Assembly (NCBI GenBank): GCA_018676675.1 | Contig: JABHEG010000069.1 | Span: forward strand, 1 to 64,000 | DNA length: 64,000 bases | Reading direction: 5' to 3' | DNA from: Lentisphaerota bacterium | GTDB lineage: Bacteria > Verrucomicrobiota > Lentisphaeria > Oligosphaerales > JABHEG01 | Shown: piece by piece, positions 35,901-44,110 of the stretch | Layout of the letters: every line of letters starts with the position of its first letter | How positions within the stretch are numbered: position 1 is the stretch's first letter | Made by a program: the position numbers and the translations under genes | The notes under the pieces: generated by a model | The model's database searches: none | The model's input: the letters and a program-made list of their open reading frames with translations, nothing else | Told to the model about the DNA's origin: nothing

Positions 35901-36004
35901 CACTGCTCCACAATCCGGATGGTGTCCGCCTCGGCCGCGAGGCCCACGGAACAAGCGACGAACGCGGCGATCAAGCCGGATCGATGGACGTTTCGGTATG
36001 ACAT
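32996..36004 (-). CDS. Exported DUF4838 protein with CBM9-like and DNRLRE-like domains
   Basis: 1002 residues from the ATG at 36004, 6 nt after a GGAG; the ATG at 36010 would directly abut that site. A signal peptide (SGLIAAFVACSVGLAAEA) leads to a GH67-N-like domain (about 40-165), a DUF4838 TIM barrel (about 175-500: VRWYFPGEIGTVIPN, CLCPECKPRIDEE, VIWTLAYDHYQLP, VVWDYFCYPNYW), a CBM9-like sandwich (about 600-800: IRIDGNLDEIDWQKLP, WSIEIGIPWEAVPG) and a C-terminal beta-rich region (about 830-1000, RSVIIFDLSSV) like DNRLRE/CBM96 modules. It resembles the gene at 9315-11837 but has the extra C-terminal module. Predicted glycosidase, substrate unknown. Confidence 0.85.
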   Translation of the reverse strand: MSYRNVHRSGLIAAFVACSVGLAAEADTIRIVEQCTAAATIVVADTPASVPVYGKKATVRDVAVVLQDYVGRVTGVRLPLVSETAVPENAGTLILVGDTQRGRALGVTPAGLPPEGYRIRSLPGCIAIVGETTSEGIDRSTAFGVYDFIERAAGVRWYFPGEIGTVIPNRDSLSIGPLDVTNAPHFEVRIGGVDHWQTTQAKAWHPAIRFGSHDGMVANHTHEQWHRLYGKTKPTIFAIREDGSRAITTERHATGQNRSYLCYSSPTLLGHYGTVIDGYVNDGNMRPWAGAAARPKGHMIPFGPNDNRELCLCPECKPRIDEERGRWGKGSDLIFGFVRRLAEQTKARHPDHVIWTLAYDHYQLPATDITEFPDNLGVTLCLIPTVVQMNHPGVRARNRQLIDDWYALVRGNRRRLVVWDYFCYPNYWLMAPTELPRTMKEHVNYLRDKALGIFNNGFSISRKPDPKAYLTLRMVWLMHQLLWNPDLDLDAARRDWCRDLFGPASQEMDGFYRILEDRWEDVVWSQEPKVGYVGENSVFAETYPAPVVQDLEGLLDKAQVAAASGSQYRKRLDWFRENCFGPFFQEARRFHAASGVLRRYTPTARSGKIRIDGNLDEIDWQKLPTLKLADRRLGDEAPADTRVMMLHDPQTLMIGAKLRVPEPAEMVAEALGPENLLVERDDMFLLHLQTPSGYTELAVNPNGSFSTQADVLRKRGFFPSHDLVPWDTRGVTVACHVADQTWSIEIGIPWEAVPGLDGRPKTLRAQVVRWCRRDKHHFHCWSPVLSSWDYPVSRFGRLVFHRVPTEQLRLVPAAEQTGRIAAVAQQPAQPTVPEDADPKTDTLIVGERDIGGRSWVEQRSVIIFDLSSVRGGPDAVAGAQLTVHHVNALHTPPYADIVVDHIPAANPSRVKPTDFASRARRASIGTILPGTHVGRYAPYSLDVTDCVQADLAAGLSHSAFRLRIVDGCACKDGRLHYSIFTSAAAKAPAKPPSLTIEHYQVE

Positions 36005-36306
36005 ATGCATCTCCTCGCCGCGAGCATCCGCCCCAAAAGGTCACTTGAGGGAACTTTGACTGGGTTCAGCCCCCAAGTCAAGAACTCACGGCGATGCCAT
36101 GGCTTGCAGGACCGGATCAGCAACAGGCGGGCTGGTCGGCCGACCTGCAGCAGTGCTGCGGAGTGCTATGTTCCGCAACATGCCAGCGAGTGACCGAACG
36201 CACTTGCTCTCGGTGGACCTTGGCTGTAGATTCCCCTTAAACCAGTCTGTCTAGTCAGATGGAAGCAGCGATCGCGACTGACTACCCATCGAGGAGAACT
36301 CCTTTC
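36005..36306. other. Divergent intergenic region upstream of toxin-antitoxin pair
   Basis: 302 bp between the DUF4838 start and the antitoxin start. It holds three short palindromes listed separately and GAGGAG at 36291-36296 for the antitoxin. No gene is supported. Confidence 0.5.
36134..36181. promoter_or_regulatory. Three consecutive palindromes, candidate operator
   Basis: A perfect 12-bp palindrome GGTCGGCCGACC (36134-36145), GCAGCA-G-TGCTGC (36147-36159) and ATGTT-CCGC-AACAT (36168-36181) stand in a row. Phd-type antitoxins repress their own operons by binding palindromes, but these are more than 120 bp upstream of the antitoxin start and could serve the divergent DUF4838 gene. Confidence 0.35.
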
Positions 36307-36561
36307 ATGCACAGCAGCACCTGGCAATTGCAGGAAGCCAAGGCGCGTTTCAGTGAACTCGTGAACCAGGCCCTTGAGAGCGGCCCGCAGACCGTTACTC
36401 GTCGGGGGCAAGAGGCAGTCATGGTGGTGGCGGCGGCCGACTTCCGTGCCGATGCTCCGAGCAAGCCACGGGACTTCTTTCGCCGCGGTCCGTACCTGGA
36501 TGGGGTCGCCTTGGAGCGCGACCGATCCCTGCCGCGCGAGGTCGATCTATGCGATTCCTGA
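36307..36561 (+). CDS. Phd/YefM-family antitoxin
   Basis: 84 residues from the ATG at 36307, with GAGGAG 10 nt upstream. STWQLQEAKARFSELVNQAL followed by VTRRGQEAVMVVAAADF is the classic Phd/YefM N-terminal DNA-binding and dimerisation domain. The C-terminus (FRRGPYLDGVALERDRSLP) would neutralise the toxin. It overlaps the PIN toxin gene by 13 bp, as usual for such pairs. The antitoxin-toxin complex normally represses its own promoter. Confidence 0.9.
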   Translation: MHSSTWQLQEAKARFSELVNQALESGPQTVTRRGQEAVMVVAAADFRADAPSKPRDFFRRGPYLDGVALERDRSLPREVDLCDS

Positions 36562-36983
36562 TCGACACGTGCGTGGTATCAGAGTGGAAGCGGCGCAGGC
36601 CGGCCGCGGCCGTTCTGGATTGGCTTGACGCGATCTCGAACGACCAGATAGCGTTCAGCATCTTGACGATCGGTGAGCTGGCCAAGGGCATTTTGCGGCT
36701 GCCCCCGGGGCCTCGAAGAGCTGAACTGGAAGGGTGGCTCCAGGAATTGCGTGACGTCTATGCACCGCGCATCTTGCCGCTCTCGTTCCGCGAGATGGAA
36801 GCCTGGGCCCGGATCTGTGCCACAGCAGAAGGCGAAGGCACACCGGTGGCCGCCATCGACGGCCTGCTGGCAGCAACGGCCCATGCCCACGGTCTGATCG
36901 TGGCCACCCGAAATGTAGCCGACTTCCTGCCAACGGGGGTACCCATCTTTGATCCCTGGGCGGGGGAACGGCACAATCGCTGA
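36549..36983 (+). CDS. VapC-like PIN-domain toxin
   Basis: 144 residues. The PIN ribonuclease acidic residues are in place: D6 (MRFLIDTCVVSEW), E43 (TIGELAKG), D104 (PVAAIDGLLAATA) and D125 (TRNVADF). PIN toxins cleave RNA, often tRNA, in a Mg-dependent way and are held inactive by the partner antitoxin. The pairing of a PIN toxin with a Phd/YefM-type antitoxin and the gene overlap support a working type II module. Both genes look full-length. Confidence 0.9.
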   Translation: MRFLIDTCVVSEWKRRRPAAAVLDWLDAISNDQIAFSILTIGELAKGILRLPPGPRRAELEGWLQELRDVYAPRILPLSFREMEAWARICATAEGEGTPVAAIDGLLAATAHAHGLIVATRNVADFLPTGVPIFDPWAGERHNR

Positions 36984-36993
36984 TTGAAGGACT

Positions 36994-37938
36994 ATGAGCC
37001 AAACACAACACGTTCTGATCTTTGGTGCTACGGGTGAAATCGGCAGCCGCATTGCTCACGGGTGCGTTGCGGCGGGGCATCGTGTGGTCGGCGTCACGCG
37101 CGGCACGAACACGCGCCATCGCGTGGACCTGCAGGGCGTCGAGATGGTCACCGGCGACAAAGGCGACAAGGCGTTCGTCCAGAAAATGGCCGCGGAGCAT
37201 GCCTTCGATACGGTTGTCGACAGCGTACCGACACCCGCCCACGTCGACCTTGCCTTCAAGGCATTTGGCAACCAGCTCACGCACTACCTGATGTGCAGTT
37301 CGACAGGCACGTTTGTGCCGCTTCAAGCCATGCCGGCCGATGAAACGCATCCCTGGGAAACCAAGACCCCGGTTAACTTCTGGCCACAGTGTGAACGCGA
37401 CTCGTTTGCTCTCAGCCTGCATGAGGAACACGGTTTCCCTGTCAGCATTCTGCGTCCGACGAACATCATCGGCGCGGGACGGGTACCGCTGGATACGTGG
37501 GGTGGGCGCAGCCTGGCCTACTGGCGACGCCTCAAGGCCGGTGAGCCCATTGAGATTCCGGTCACCGGCCAGACGTTAGTGCAATCGGGGTGCAACGACG
37601 ACCTGGGCTCGGCGTTCGTGGATGCCGTCGCGTGCGGCCCTGAAATCGCAGGGGAGATCTTCATCATCTCTACTCGCAGGGCCATCACGCTGGACCGGTA
37701 CGTGGCCACTGCCAAGGCGTTCCTCGGCAGTGCTTCCCCGGTCGAGTACGTGACTCCTGAGGAGATCATCCGTCGTTATCCCGAAGAGGCGACGGAGAAG
37801 GGCCTTCAATTCCTCATGGAACACATGTGCTTCGACATCGGCAAGGCCGAGCGCATGCTCGGATACGATCCGCAGTTCACCGGCGAGCAGGGCCTCCAAC
37901 AGGCACTTGCATGGGCGCTCGAAGAAGGCCTGTTCTGA
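36994..37938 (+). CDS. NAD-dependent epimerase/dehydratase-family protein
   Basis: 314 residues from the ATG at 36994, 10 bp after the toxin stop. The extended-SDR Rossmann motif is HVLIFGATGEIGSRIAHGCV at residues about 6-25. The later part has VSILRPTNIIGAG and a C-terminal YDPQFTGEQGLQQALAWALE typical of epimerases. The canonical YxxxK active-site motif is not evident; the equivalent region reads FWPQCERDSFALS, so it may be an atypical SDR that acts as a reductase or binding protein. It is cytoplasmic. A sugar nucleotide or uronate-derived substrate would fit the neighbourhood (inference). Confidence 0.75.
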   Translation: MSQTQHVLIFGATGEIGSRIAHGCVAAGHRVVGVTRGTNTRHRVDLQGVEMVTGDKGDKAFVQKMAAEHAFDTVVDSVPTPAHVDLAFKAFGNQLTHYLMCSSTGTFVPLQAMPADETHPWETKTPVNFWPQCERDSFALSLHEEHGFPVSILRPTNIIGAGRVPLDTWGGRSLAYWRRLKAGEPIEIPVTGQTLVQSGCNDDLGSAFVDAVACGPEIAGEIFIISTRRAITLDRYVATAKAFLGSASPVEYVTPEEIIRRYPEEATEKGLQFLMEHMCFDIGKAERMLGYDPQFTGEQGLQQALAWALEEGLF

Positions 37939-38134
37939 CCGGGCATTTGGATGGACAGGCTGTGGTGGTTCACGGTGAAACGTGCACAGTTCGCCTATCC
38001 TCTCCTGTCCTTTGTCACCGGGCTGGAGCCGCCCTCCGTATCTGCCCCCGCCCCTTTCCTGTCCCCCCCTGCGCGGGTATATTGATCGGTTCACAATTGC
38101 ACGCATGTCTCCTGCTTATGGATAGGGATAGAGA

Positions 38135-40363
38135 ATGACAACGGCAACGATTTCCTGGACGAAGATCGACGAAGCCCCGGCCTTGGCCACGTGGTCTCTG
38201 CTGCCTGTTCTCAAGGGTTACCTCAAGGGCACCGGCGTTGAGATTGAGACGCGAGATATTTCCCTCGCGGGACGCATCATCGCGAACTTCCCGGAAGCGT
38301 TGACGGAGGACCAGAGAGTCGACGATCACCTGACTGCGCTCGGGGCCATCGCCAAGACGCCGTCCGGCAACATCATCAAGCTGCCCAATATCAGCGCCTC
38401 TGTCCCCCAGCTCCAAGAGGCGATCAAGGAACTGCAGGCTGAGGGGTACGACATCCCGGACTACCCGGAAGAGCCGTCCAACGCCGAGGAACGGGCGTTG
38501 CAGGCGCGTTTCGCCGTAGTCCTCGGCTCAGCCGTCAACCCCGTATTGCGAGAAGGCAATTCCGATCGTCGTCCAGCCGCTTCAGTGAAGGCGTTTGCCC
38601 AAAAGAACCCGCATCGGATGATGAAGCCCTGGCCGGAGTCCGGCTCCAAAGCGCGTGTTGCGCACATGACAGACGGCGACTTCTACGGGAGCGAACGCTC
38701 AACCACACTCGACAAGGCGTGTGAGGCGAGGATCGAGTTCGTTGCGGTCGATGGCACGGTTTCCATACTCAAGGACAGCCTGCCGCTGCAAGCCGGCGAA
38801 GTGCTTGATTCCGCAGTGATGAGGGTCGCTGCTCTGCGGGAGTTCTACGCGAGGACGATCGCTGAAGCCAAAGCGGATGGAGCGCTGCTTTCACTTCATC
38901 TCAAAGCGACAATGATGAAGATCTCCGACCCCATTCTCTTCGGCCATTGCGTCTCGATTTTCTACGGCGAAGCACTGGACAAGCACGCGGACGTTCTCAG
39001 AGATATCGGGGCAAATGTGAACCACGGCCTCGCCGATGTTCTGGAGAAGCTCGAGCGGCTTCCTGCGGACAAGAAGGCCAGGATCGAGGCCGATATCGAC
39101 GCAGTCTACGCCACACGCCCAGCCCTTGCCATGGTGGATTCACGCAAGGGCATCACCAACCTGCACGTGCCCAACAACGTCATCGTCGATGCGTCTATGC
39201 CCAATGTGGTTCGGGACGGGGGAAGAATGTGGAATCTGGACGACGAGCTGCAGGACACCGTTGCCATCATTCCCGATCGCTGCTACGCAACCATGTACCA
39301 GGCTGTCATTGAAGATTGCCGACGGAAAGGACAGTTCGACCCCGCCACCATGGGCAGCGTCTCGAATGTGGGATTGATGGCGCAGAAAGCCGAAGAGTAC
39401 GGCTCCCACGACAAGACATTTGAGGCCCCCGGTAAGGGAATGATCAGGATTGTGGACACCGACGGCACGGTGTTGCTCGAACAAATCGTGGCGACGGGCG
39501 ACATCTTCCGCGCCTGCCAGACGAAAGACCCCGCGGTCCGCGACTGGGTCAAGCTTGCCATCACTCGGGCCCGTGAGTCTGGAGCCCCCGCCCTATTCTG
39601 GCTCGATGCGGAGCGTGGACACGATACAGAGATCATCGCCAAGGTGAACGCGTACCTTCCCGAACACGACACGGCCGGGCTCGACATCCGCATCCTCCCG
39701 CCTGTGGAAGCCATGGCTGTTTGCCTCGAGCGGATCCGCAAAGGGGAGAACACCATCTCCGTAACCGGCAATGTACTGCGCGATTACCTGACTGACCTCT
39801 TTCCCATCCTTGAGCTCGGCACGAGCGCCCGGATGCTCTCCATTGTTCCGCTCATGAATGGAGGGGGGCTCTTCGAGACCGGCGCCGGAGGCTCAGCCCC
39901 GAAGCACGTGCAGCAGTTTGTCAAAGAAGGGCATCTCCGGTGGGATTCCCTGGGCGAGTACTGCGCCATTGTGCCATCGCTGGAGCTGGTGGCGAAGCAG
40001 ACCGGCAGCAGCAAAGCCGCTGTCCTTGCCAGTACTCTCGATCAGGCGATCGGGACCTATCTCGACGAAGGGCGCATCCCGTCACGCAAGGTGGGAGAAT
40101 TGGACAACCGCGGAAGTACCTTCTACCTCGCTCTCTACTGGGCCCAGGCCCTCGCAGCCCAGGCTGACGATCCCGACTTGCAGGCTCGCTTCACCCCGGT
40201 CGCAGCGGCGTTGGCAGATGCCGAAGAAACGATCAACCAGGACCTTCTCACGGCCCAGGGCCCGCCTGTGGATCTCGGTGGATACCACCTGCCCGATCCG
40301 GTCAAGGCAGAAGCGGCCATGCGCCCGAGCCAGACACTCAACGCCATCATCGACGCGCTCTGA
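38135..40363 (+). CDS. icd: NADP-dependent isocitrate dehydrogenase, monomeric type
   Basis: 742 residues, the expected length of the monomeric (IDH-II, about 740 residues) enzyme, which oxidatively decarboxylates isocitrate to 2-oxoglutarate in the TCA cycle. Segments such as [107 protein letters not shown] and [20 protein letters not shown] are strongly conserved in this family. It is cytoplasmic. It is a housekeeping gene set among polysaccharide genes, with 196 bp upstream that could hold its own promoter. Nothing about it looks damaged. Confidence 0.97.
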   Translation: MTTATISWTKIDEAPALATWSLLPVLKGYLKGTGVEIETRDISLAGRIIANFPEALTEDQRVDDHLTALGAIAKTPSGNIIKLPNISASVPQLQEAIKELQAEGYDIPDYPEEPSNAEERALQARFAVVLGSAVNPVLREGNSDRRPAASVKAFAQKNPHRMMKPWPESGSKARVAHMTDGDFYGSERSTTLDKACEARIEFVAVDGTVSILKDSLPLQAGEVLDSAVMRVAALREFYARTIAEAKADGALLSLHLKATMMKISDPILFGHCVSIFYGEALDKHADVLRDIGANVNHGLADVLEKLERLPADKKARIEADIDAVYATRPALAMVDSRKGITNLHVPNNVIVDASMPNVVRDGGRMWNLDDELQDTVAIIPDRCYATMYQAVIEDCRRKGQFDPATMGSVSNVGLMAQKAEEYGSHDKTFEAPGKGMIRIVDTDGTVLLEQIVATGDIFRACQTKDPAVRDWVKLAITRARESGAPALFWLDAERGHDTEIIAKVNAYLPEHDTAGLDIRILPPVEAMAVCLERIRKGENTISVTGNVLRDYLTDLFPILELGTSARMLSIVPLMNGGGLFETGAGGSAPKHVQQFVKEGHLRWDSLGEYCAIVPSLELVAKQTGSSKAAVLASTLDQAIGTYLDEGRIPSRKVGELDNRGSTFYLALYWAQALAAQADDPDLQARFTPVAAALADAEETINQDLLTAQGPPVDLGGYHLPDPVKAEAAMRPSQTLNAIIDAL

Positions 40364-40595
40364 ACGACGCGGGTCGTGAACCTGACTCCTGTGTCGCTTC
40401 ACTCGATTTGAGCATGGGACACACCGTTGGAGGCCCCGCATCTCCGCATGCGGCCTGGCCGGTTACTGTAGGAGAACCGGCTCCTCCACACGTTCAAGGG
40501 CAGTGACACCCTCCGGCTTGACTGCCGGACATTCGACGGCGGATCCCGAGCCCTGGGAACAGCCCCACCGTACCTCCAACTCAAAGGAGAACCTC

Positions 40596-42443
40596 ATGGT
40601 CGCGCTCAATTCCCTTCTCCCCACGATCGTCTGTTCCATTGTGACGGTCGGACTCTCTGCCGGGGCCGCCCAAGAAGCCGGCACGCCCATACCCAAGGGC
40701 GGCAAGCCCGTCCTGCGCGATCCCCTGGAAGCTCTTTCGGAGCCGCGAGAGAACGCGAAGGGGGGAAACCGCGTCGTGGCAGCGGATGGCCCCGGCTTCA
40801 CCCGGGCTCTTGAAGCGGAATCCAAGGTCAGAGGCAACAACTGGGAGCACCAGCTCCGACTGGGGGTGACCTCGCCGCTCAAGAAGGGGGATGTGCTGCT
40901 CGTGCACTACTGGGCCCGAACAGTCTTCACGGCGGACGAGAGCGGCCAGAGCATCATCCCCACGGCCATCGAGGTCCCCAACCAGTGGAAGCTCCCTCAG
41001 AAGGAAAGGGACCTGTTGAAGCCATTGACACGGGGCGTACTGACGGCTGCGGGGTCGAAATGGCAGCAGTACTTCATTCCCGCAGAGTGCCCGCGAGACA
41101 CGCCCGCAAAGGACGTCGCTCTGGTCTTCCGCTGTGGTTCCGAACGCCAACGCGTTCAGCTGGGCGGCTTGACCATCCTGAACTATGGGAACGCCGTGAC
41201 GGCCAAATCCCTGCCGGTGACGCGTTCCTCATATGCCGGACGCGAGCTCCACGCTCCGTGGCGGAGAGAGGCCAGGGAACGCATTCAGAAACACCGTGCA
41301 CGCGACTTCAAACTCCGCGTTCTCGATGCTGAGGGGAAGCCGGTGAAGGGGGCCGGAGTCGAGCTGGAACTGACCCGGCACGCATTCGGTTTTGGGGCCG
41401 CTTTCCGCGCCAGTGACGTCGTCCCGGAGTTCAATCCTGGTTACGCGATAGCCCGCGAACGCATTGTGGACAATTTCAGTTCGGCCTCGTTCGTCAACGC
41501 GCTCAAGTGGCATGCGTGGGCAGGCGACTGGGGTCCTCGAATGAAGCGAAACGTCTCGTTAACAGCACTGCGTTGGGTGGCCGAGCAGAAACTGCCGTTT
41601 CGCGGACATTGCCTCGTGTGGCCCCGTTTCTCGAGTGTGAGCAGAGCCATGCGCAAGATGATGGAGGCGGACACCCCCGATCCGGTCGCAATCCGGGCCG
41701 GCATCCTTGAGCACCTGCGCAGCATCAGCCCGGAGACCAATTTCTGGATGCAGGAGTGGGACGTCATCAATGAATCCATCCCGTGCCACGACGTCCAGGA
41801 CATCTGTGGAGATGACGTGATGGTCGAGTGGCTCGAGGAGGCCCGACGCTTGATGCCGGGAGTCAAGCTCGCACTGAACGAGTACAACATCCTGTCGTCG
41901 CTGTCCGACGGCAAGAAGGTCGGCCAGCACGAAGAACGCATCAAGTACCTGCTCGACAACGGAGCCCCGCTCGATGTCCTCGGTCTACAGGGACACATTG
42001 GGGGCTCGCCGCCGAGCCCTCAGCGTATGCTCTCGGTGCTGGACCGCTTCGCCAAGTTCGACCTGCCCATCCGGATCACCGAGTTCGACATAAAAGCCGA
42101 CGATCCAGACCTGCTGTACGACTTCACCCGCGACTTCTACACGGTATTGTTCAGTCACCCTTCGGTCATCGGCGTGCAGATGTGGGGGCTCGGGCAGATG
42201 TTCACCAAGACAGGGGACCTCACTCCGGTCGGCAAGGCCTACCGCGAGCTCGCGTACGAGACGTGGCACACTAGAAAAACAGGCACAACAGACACCAACG
42301 GTGTCCTGACCGGGAAGGGATTCTTCGGCACGTATCGCCTCGGGCTGACCGTCGGCGACGCGGCCACGGTACGAACCCTCCTCCTGCCTGAGGGGAACGG
42401 CTCCCACACCCTTGAGGTGCAGGTCGGGAAACCGGTCAAATAG
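40596..42443 (+). CDS. Exported GH10 endo-xylanase-like enzyme
   Basis: 615 residues from the ATG at 40596, with an AAAGGA/GGAGA site about 7 nt upstream; an in-frame start at 40503 lacks one. A signal peptide (LLPTIVCSIVTVGLSAGAA) is followed by a beta-sandwich module at about 55-215, probably carbohydrate-binding, a short region (about 235-260), and the GH10 barrel from about 265 (RHAFGFGAAFRASDV). The acid/base is E393 in WDVINESIP and the nucleophile is E496 in RITEFDIKADD; GVQMWGLGQ follows as expected. GH10 enzymes cut beta-1,4-xylan with retention. The family position is firm; true xylan specificity is likely but not proven. Confidence 0.9.
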   Translation: MVALNSLLPTIVCSIVTVGLSAGAAQEAGTPIPKGGKPVLRDPLEALSEPRENAKGGNRVVAADGPGFTRALEAESKVRGNNWEHQLRLGVTSPLKKGDVLLVHYWARTVFTADESGQSIIPTAIEVPNQWKLPQKERDLLKPLTRGVLTAAGSKWQQYFIPAECPRDTPAKDVALVFRCGSERQRVQLGGLTILNYGNAVTAKSLPVTRSSYAGRELHAPWRREARERIQKHRARDFKLRVLDAEGKPVKGAGVELELTRHAFGFGAAFRASDVVPEFNPGYAIARERIVDNFSSASFVNALKWHAWAGDWGPRMKRNVSLTALRWVAEQKLPFRGHCLVWPRFSSVSRAMRKMMEADTPDPVAIRAGILEHLRSISPETNFWMQEWDVINESIPCHDVQDICGDDVMVEWLEEARRLMPGVKLALNEYNILSSLSDGKKVGQHEERIKYLLDNGAPLDVLGLQGHIGGSPPSPQRMLSVLDRFAKFDLPIRITEFDIKADDPDLLYDFTRDFYTVLFSHPSVIGVQMWGLGQMFTKTGDLTPVGKAYRELAYETWHTRKTGTTDTNGVLTGKGFFGTYRLGLTVGDAATVRTLLLPEGNGSHTLEVQVGKPVK

Positions 42444-42588
42444 GGTAATCCGGAGCGTAAGACTCTCGGTCCCGGAGGTCCCGAGTCACCTGCCAGGGGT
42501 CCCCAGCTCTGATCAGGTCGGCTAGCCCGGCAGAATTGCTGACGCCTGTCCACACAGTCTGTAGACCAGCCTGCCGGCCTTCGGTCAT

Positions 42589-43731
42589 TCACGCGGCGGG
42601 ACCGGGGACAGCCAGGTCACAGTACTCGCGCAGTGCCTGGCTCAGCCACTGCCGGCGCCAACCCGTCAGTACGTCAACTGCGGCGGCCTTGCTCCCGGAC
42701 TCGGCCACAACTGCCGCCAGTTCCGTCATCAGGGGGCCTGGGAAAGCGAGCTCCGGCGCGATGTTCACCATCTCGGCCACCACCGCTCGGGCCATCTTCA
42801 ACCAGGCATCCGCCCTGATCGACTCAAAGGTCGTGTAAGGAGGCGGTTCCGCATTCCTCGTGGGATCCTCGCGTGCCTCGTTGGCGGCTTTGGCGATCCG
42901 CCCCGTCAGCCAGTCGCCCCGTTCCTCAGCGAAGCGATAGTAGATGCCCTTCATGCTTGCCAGTTCCCGACCCGACTTGGGTTGCTGTCTGGCGATATGC
43001 AGCAGTATAGGGGGTTTGGGCACCCTCCGCCGCTGGCCCTCGCTCAGCTCGTTGTACCAGTTTACAAGGAACTCCAACGCTGCCAGACCACCGGCATCGA
43101 GTTGCCAGGCGTTTCGGAAGTCGGCCATAGTGATCGGCAATGTCTTCTGTGACTGACCTCGACTCCGGCAACGCTCCTCGGAGACTTCCCAGATCAGCTC
43201 GTTCTTGCCCTCTGCCTGCAGGAGATCCCCGAGCTTTTGCCGCATGACGGGAAGGTGCTCGACGTCCTCGACCGCGTAGAGAATCTGCGCCTCCGGAAGG
43301 GGACGACGCATATAGTCAGCCGTCTGATGCTCCTTCCCGGCTCTGACGCCGAGCAGTCGGTATTCCAGGTACGCGAGCCCAACCTGCGCCTCGGGTCCCA
43401 GCAAGGCCCAGGCCACCTGAGTGTCAAACAGCAGGGGAGGCGAACTGACATCGAGCGCATCGAGAATAAGGGGCACGTCGTTGCCGCCGGCGTGGAGCAC
43501 CCACTCCGCACCCTCGGCGGCAAGGGCCGGGGCCAGCGGTTTGAGGGTGGGCAACCTGATGGTGTCGAAGATGAATGCGGTGTCGCCATCCGAGACCTGG
43601 AACAGACAGCACGTCGTTGCTCCCCCCCGTCGGCTTTCGAACTCGGTGTCGACGTAGAATCGCCGGCTGCTCGCAAGCCGCTGTGCGATTCGTACGACGT
43701 CTTCAGGCTGGTCCACAAATTGATGCTTCAC
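42589..43731 (-). CDS. rnd: Ribonuclease D
   Basis: 380 residues. The DEDD exonuclease motifs are visible: VDTEFE (Exo I) near residue 28, HAGGNDVPLI (Exo II) near 80 and YAVEDVEHLPVM (Exo III, YxxxD) near 150. An HRDC-like helical region follows (about 215-300, KPPILLHIARQQPKSGRELA). RNase D trims 3' ends of tRNA and other small RNAs in the cytoplasm. The gene is convergent with the xylanase gene (145-bp gap) and divergent from the GH20/GH67-like gene. Confidence 0.93.
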   Translation of the reverse strand: MKHQFVDQPEDVVRIAQRLASSRRFYVDTEFESRRGGATTCCLFQVSDGDTAFIFDTIRLPTLKPLAPALAAEGAEWVLHAGGNDVPLILDALDVSSPPLLFDTQVAWALLGPEAQVGLAYLEYRLLGVRAGKEHQTADYMRRPLPEAQILYAVEDVEHLPVMRQKLGDLLQAEGKNELIWEVSEERCRSRGQSQKTLPITMADFRNAWQLDAGGLAALEFLVNWYNELSEGQRRRVPKPPILLHIARQQPKSGRELASMKGIYYRFAEERGDWLTGRIAKAANEAREDPTRNAEPPPYTTFESIRADAWLKMARAVVAEMVNIAPELAFPGPLMTELAAVVAESGSKAAAVDVLTGWRRQWLSQALREYCDLAVPGPAA

Positions 43732-44110
43732 GCATGTATCCCTGTGAAGAAGAACTGCGCGACCCGACAGAGCTCAGGTCGCTATCGGTGCCGGAATGGA
43801 TGCAGATGCAGATCGAGAATCGCTTCCCGGCTGCGGGAAAGATGATAGCGTTGGGTGGGCAAGGATACAAAGGGTTGGCCGAAGTGCAGGGGGTTGGGCC
43901 CCGACTCGGCTGTCCTTGCTTCCACGAAACGACGCCCCTGAACAGGCCCTGTACCGCCGCATGCTCCCCGATTCCCGATTCGCGTCTCTCTCAATCGAGA
44001 CGACACGGATGGCATGGCTGATCCCGGCCTCAGATAGTATGGTTGCCCCCGGATCCGTACCGACGTCTGCAGGAGAGACTCCTGGATTCTCGACAACAAA
44101 GGGAAATCCC
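43732..44110. other. Divergent intergenic region
   Basis: 379 bp between RNase D and the GH20/GH67-like gene. The reading frame of the downstream gene stays open back to 43796, but that stretch lacks family resemblance, and AAAGGG at 44098-44103 favours the ATG at 44111. No promoter can be defined by eye. Confidence 0.4.

Noticed and set aside
42444-42588. Intrinsic terminator between xylanase and RNase D genes
   Set aside because: An imperfect stem around 42461-42487 has a bulge and no T-run.
43796-44110. Extended N-terminus for the GH20/GH67-like gene
   Set aside because: The extra 105 residues resemble nothing in the family, and the ATG at 44111 has a suitable AAAGGG upstream.
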